Below the pieces are notes generated by a model. It ran no database searches, was not told the DNA's origin, and saw nothing but the letters and a program-made list of their open reading frames with translations. A stretch of DNA of 64,000 nt from assembly GCF_025766255.1 (NCBI RefSeq), contig NW_026516691.1, positions 124,001 through 188,000 of the forward strand. The letters run 5' to 3'. This document shows positions 61,031-64,000 of this stretch, piece by piece. The first letter of the stretch is position 1, and each line of letters opens with the position of its first letter. A program made the translations under genes and the position numbers. This DNA comes from Zychaea mexicana. Its lineage: Eukaryota > Mucoromycota > Mucoromycetes > Mucorales > Lichtheimiaceae.

Positions 61031-61066
61031 GGATGATGGATGATGGATGATGGATGATGGATGATG
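61031..61066. repeat. GGATGAT heptanucleotide array
   Basis: About five uninterrupted copies of a 7-bp unit, in non-coding sequence. Confidence 0.85.
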
Positions 61067-61325
61067 GGGGTTAGGTGGGTGTGGGGGGCATAAGTCTATG
61101 GTAATTTTTTGGGGATCCTTTTTTTTTTTTTGTGTTTTTGTTTTTGTTCTTTTTCAAACAACAAAAATATACTGTGAATTATCGTTTTTTTCTTTCTTTT
61201 TTGTTTGCTGGGCGGCTTTGGTTTTTTTTTGCCAGTGTAACTTTAGTCTGAACAAAAACAATCGACAGGTTAGAATAACAAGCACAGACCCCCCCCATCC
61301 CACAGGAGAGAGAGAGAAAGACTTA

Positions 61326-61363
61326 CGACGGCTACAGTCAGGACCGACGGCTACAGTCAGGAC
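61326..61363. repeat. 19-bp tandem duplication
   Basis: Two exact copies of CGACGGCTACAGTCAGGAC, directly adjacent. Because 19 is not a multiple of three, it shifts any frame through it. Confidence 0.9.
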
Positions 61364-61508
61364 ACCAGCTGGTCTCAAAATACCGTCGGTGGACCAAGCA
61401 GTAGCTCTTGCCACGACCACTGCACACCTTGCTCTTGCTACTGTCATCGTGGGCAGCAGCAGTAGTAGTAGACTTTGGGTTGGACTTGTTGCAAATAACG
61501 TTGTGCAT
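61338..61508 (-). CDS. Possible small cysteine-rich protein
   Basis: 56-codon frame starting MHNVICNKSNPKS at 61508. It has a Ser/Thr/Ala-rich middle and a compact end VCSGRGKSYCLVHRRYFETS then WCPDCSRRS. The C-x7-C...C-x2-C spacing with a nearby His is what a small zinc-binding knuckle would show. The 3' end overlaps a 19-bp tandem duplication that puts the stop codon in the first repeat. A GTAAGT donor follows the second repeat on this strand, so the real gene may be spliced. Not recognised; could be chance. Confidence 0.3.
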   Translation of the reverse strand: MHNVICNKSNPKSTTTAAAHDDSSKSKVCSGRGKSYCLVHRRYFETSWCPDCSRRS

Positions 61509-62213
61509 TTTTGTTACGTAATGTTTTTGTTGTGGGTATTTGATAAGGGGGCAAGTGTCCGTTTTCTTTGTTGAAAAAAGAGCTATGGGGGAGGGCAAAG
61601 TAAGAAGAAAACAAAAAAAAGAGGAGGAGGAAGGAAAAAGCGATTCGCTGATGCAAGAGATTCTATTTATTTTTTTTTTTTTCCTTCTTCCACACACCTA
61701 CCCAAACACACGTACACACGCACTTTGTAAAAGAGAGAGAGACTCTGTGTGTGTGTGTGTACAAGCAGTAGAAAGAGTCGCACACAAGCGTCTGTGTATT
61801 ACATGATCAGGGAATGTGCAACCAGAAATGTGATCATACTCGAGCTGGCCCACATCACGGGGTTGGACTAAGGGAAAAAAAAAAGTTTGGCGGGAACGGT
61901 CCCCGTGACAACCAATTACGAGTGGTGTTACCTAGACACAAAATGGCATAAGCGAAACTACCACGCTTTCTGTGTTGCTATGCCTTTTCCCTCTCTTCTC
62001 TCTCTCTCTCTCTCTCTCTCCCACTACACTGAACTAAAATTATAATACGTGCGCCGATCTTTCCTCTGGCTCACTCCTCCTCCTCCTCCTCCTCCTCCCA
62101 CCCGACCAAGTTGCTTGTTCAATACACGCCCCCTTTTTTTATTATTATCTAGATTGTATATATATTAAAAGAAAGAAAGAGAGTCTACATTAAGCATTTC
62201 TTTCAAGTCGTGT

Positions 62214-64000
62214 TCATTCGCGTCCTCGTCGTGCAATGCTCTTGGCGCGGTTATCGGCAAACAGTCGCTTGGTAACAACCTCAATGAGATAAGAAACACC
62301 ATAGTCGAGAATCATACAGAATGTCAACTTGTCCCGGAACTTGCAGGTGCCACGTGAGATTACTGATTAGCTTCATGATAGCATGAAAGAAAAAAAAAAT
62401 TTGGGTACTTACCGCACTTGGGAAATTGACCAATTTGAGCTGCTCGTTCACCTCGGGGAATAGTTCGGTGGCCCCAGCCAGTGCAATGCCTCCAACAGAA
62501 AGAAGGCCATAGTACAAGGTCTTGTTATCTTGGATACGTTCTCGGAATGGGTATCCCTATACCACATAGCACAAAAGAGTATTTAGTCAAGCACTACTCA
62601 CTCAATCATGCAAACCCCCGAAAAAAAAAAAAAACCGAAAACAAGCTTTCTCACCTGATAGTTGATCGCAAAGGTTGATACTTGCATCGATAACTGGATA
62701 AGGTATACACCGCTGTTCAAAAGACTTGGCTCGAATTCTCCTTCCAAATCCACCTCTTTGGGTCTAAAGTAGAGTTGACACTACTTAATAAACCGCAGAC
62801 ACCATGTGCAGCAGCAGCAGCAGCAGCAGCAGCAAGCAAAACACACATGTAGCAGAAAGAATGCACTTACGGTTCGTAATAGTTGGCAAGCGAGTTGACA
62901 TAGATCAACGCAGCAATATGGACGGCAAACTGGCCAAGAACTGACAGGATAATGTACGGATTAAAGATGTTTGGCTGAGGTCGCTCCTTGGAAAGCTTTT
63001 GCAGAGGCTAAAAAAACAAAAAGGATGGACGACGACGACGACGATTGCAAAAAGTTACACGGATGCACCCATGGGCCATTCGAAAAAGCCAAAAAGGGTA
63101 ATTGCACACTCTTTTTTCTTACCTTGCCGCGGGAAATGCATAGGAAACAGACTGCCATAAGCATACCCGAAATTGTCACCTGAAGATCACCAAATTTGAT
63201 GCCATCCAGGTAGAGCACAGACAAACTGTAGGCCGAAATGAGGCAATTGAGGGCAAGGATTTTGTACATTTGGATCGTTGCAACGAGCGTACAGCGACCT
63301 TGACGGATAATATTGTTGACTAATCATTTCCCCGCACACACACACACACAAGAGAGATGCATTAGTAACCTTGCATGATAATGCTAATAACCCGAGAAAG
63401 AACATTCTTTTCTTTCCCCCCCTTCCCCCAATCGACTCTTCTTTTACCTGCCATGACATTGCGTAATTTCGAAGTGAAAGGGGCAGCGACCGAAGCATCG
63501 CCAAATTTGATGGTAGGCGGTTCTTCCATGTCCATGTCCTCCATAAAGTGAGTAGCCATGCTCTCGAGCTTCTGCTTCTGCTCCATCTGACGACGCTGTT
63601 GCGGTGTCATGTTGGCGACCTGTTGTTGCTGCTGCTGGGCACGCTGGGCATGTTCGGGGTACAGATGAGCAATGGCCGGGGGAGGCGGCGGTGTAGGCGA
63701 CTTGAAACGTTCAGCTAGCTTCTTTTGCTGTTCGTACATGTTCTTGAGACGATCCATCTTGGCACGTTCTGCAATCTTTTTCAGATCCTCAGGTGTACCG
63801 TCCAAAAGCGCAACGCCAATATGTGCCTGCTTCAATGCGCCAACGTCATTGGTGCCGTCACCAGCCATCAACGTCGTGTACCCCAGATCTTTCAGTCCCG
63901 TCAGTAGATATTCCTAACGCACCATTTTTTTCCTTTTCTTTTTAGCGTTTCCTCATGGATAACAAACAACAACCACGGTCCAAACGGATCATCAGCCCCC
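62214..64000 (-). CDS. SPF1: P5A-type ATPase (Spf1/ATP13A1), 3' part
   Basis: Endoplasmic-reticulum P5A ATPase, a transmembrane-helix dislocase that removes mistargeted tail-anchored proteins. Only the C-terminal part is in the window; the gene continues past 64000. The exon at about 63914-63448 holds [20 protein letters not shown], then [20 protein letters not shown], the hinge and DGTND motif of P-type ATPases, and a Gln-rich loop typical of Spf1. The next exons give the last membrane helices: [78 protein letters not shown], and [20 protein letters not shown]. It ends SIARRGRE at 62214. Six exons visible. Confidence 0.93.
62808..62834. repeat. (GCA)9 microsatellite in SPF1 intron
   Basis: Nine GCA units between two SPF1 exons; not coding. 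Confidence 0.88.

Larger units (their letters stand above)
57948..62213. other. Long repeat-rich non-coding stretch
   Basis: 4.3 kb with no clear multi-exon gene apart from the doubtful small frame at 61338-61508. It holds many simple repeats: (CA)n at 58920-58938, (CTT)n at about 60187-60205, (GT)n at about 60907-60921, a GGATGAT array at 61031-61066, (TC)n at about 61998-62020 and (CTC)n at about 62078-62098. G and T homopolymers occur near 60390 and 61120. Open frames through these are low complexity. It may be regulatory sequence or encode a non-coding RNA. Confidence 0.5.

Noticed and set aside
1..64000. CRISPR arrays, operons, ribosome binding sites
   Set aside because: The sequence is eukaryotic with spliceosomal introns; repeats seen are microsatellites or transposon parts, not spaced direct repeats.

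Overview
This window comes from a nuclear fungal chromosome, most likely an early-diverging fungus of the Mucoromycota (Mucorales-like). The evidence is intron-dense genes with many short introns, mitochondrial ClpP and a Tup1 corepressor in the same genome, and degenerate MULE- and Tnp2-type DNA transposons of the kind I associate with Mucorales. Species assignment is inference; there are no operons, CRISPR arrays or bacterial genes. Exon joins given below were worked out by eye from GT..AG signals and protein continuity.

Region 1 (0-16.3 kb): a mitochondrial dehydrogenase kinase (PDK/BCKDK family), ribosomal protein L35 (uL29), an unrecognised 516-residue protein read from eight exons, a degenerate coding relic, a broken MULE-type transposase (about 7.4-9.2 kb), a low-complexity acidic protein, and a complete nine-exon TUP1 gene (716 aa).

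Region 2 (16.8-33.1 kb): a coiled-coil protein, an EED/ESC-like WD40 protein, and NUDT21/CFIm25. COX6A and NDUFB7 follow as a head-to-head pair. A very large GHKL-ATPase (sacsin/DUF3684-like) gene and lumazine synthase complete the region.

Region 3 (33.4-49.0 kb) is the accessory part. Three sulfotransferase-like paralogues lie here. Two of them, each with a tRNA-Trp(CCA), sit in arms of about 2.5 kb of a large inverted duplication. One arm's gene is broken by an 11-bp deletion in its nucleotide-binding loop; the other is intact. The roughly 8.9-kb spacer is packed with transposon remains: a Tnp2-type transposase split by a very AT-rich cassette, an intact-looking accessory gene, a MULE transposase, and a hAT-like non-autonomous element.

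Region 4 (49.4-64 kb): PWP1, an SLC45/SUT-type sugar transporter with tiny exons, a single-pass membrane protein with a CsbD-like tail, a short frame-broken coding block, mitochondrial ClpP, a 4.2-kb repeat-rich stretch with little coding potential, and the 3' part of a P5A-type ATPase (SPF1) that runs off the right edge. Several genes serve mitochondria (PDK, COX6A, NDUFB7, ClpP), but no shared pathway explains the gene order.
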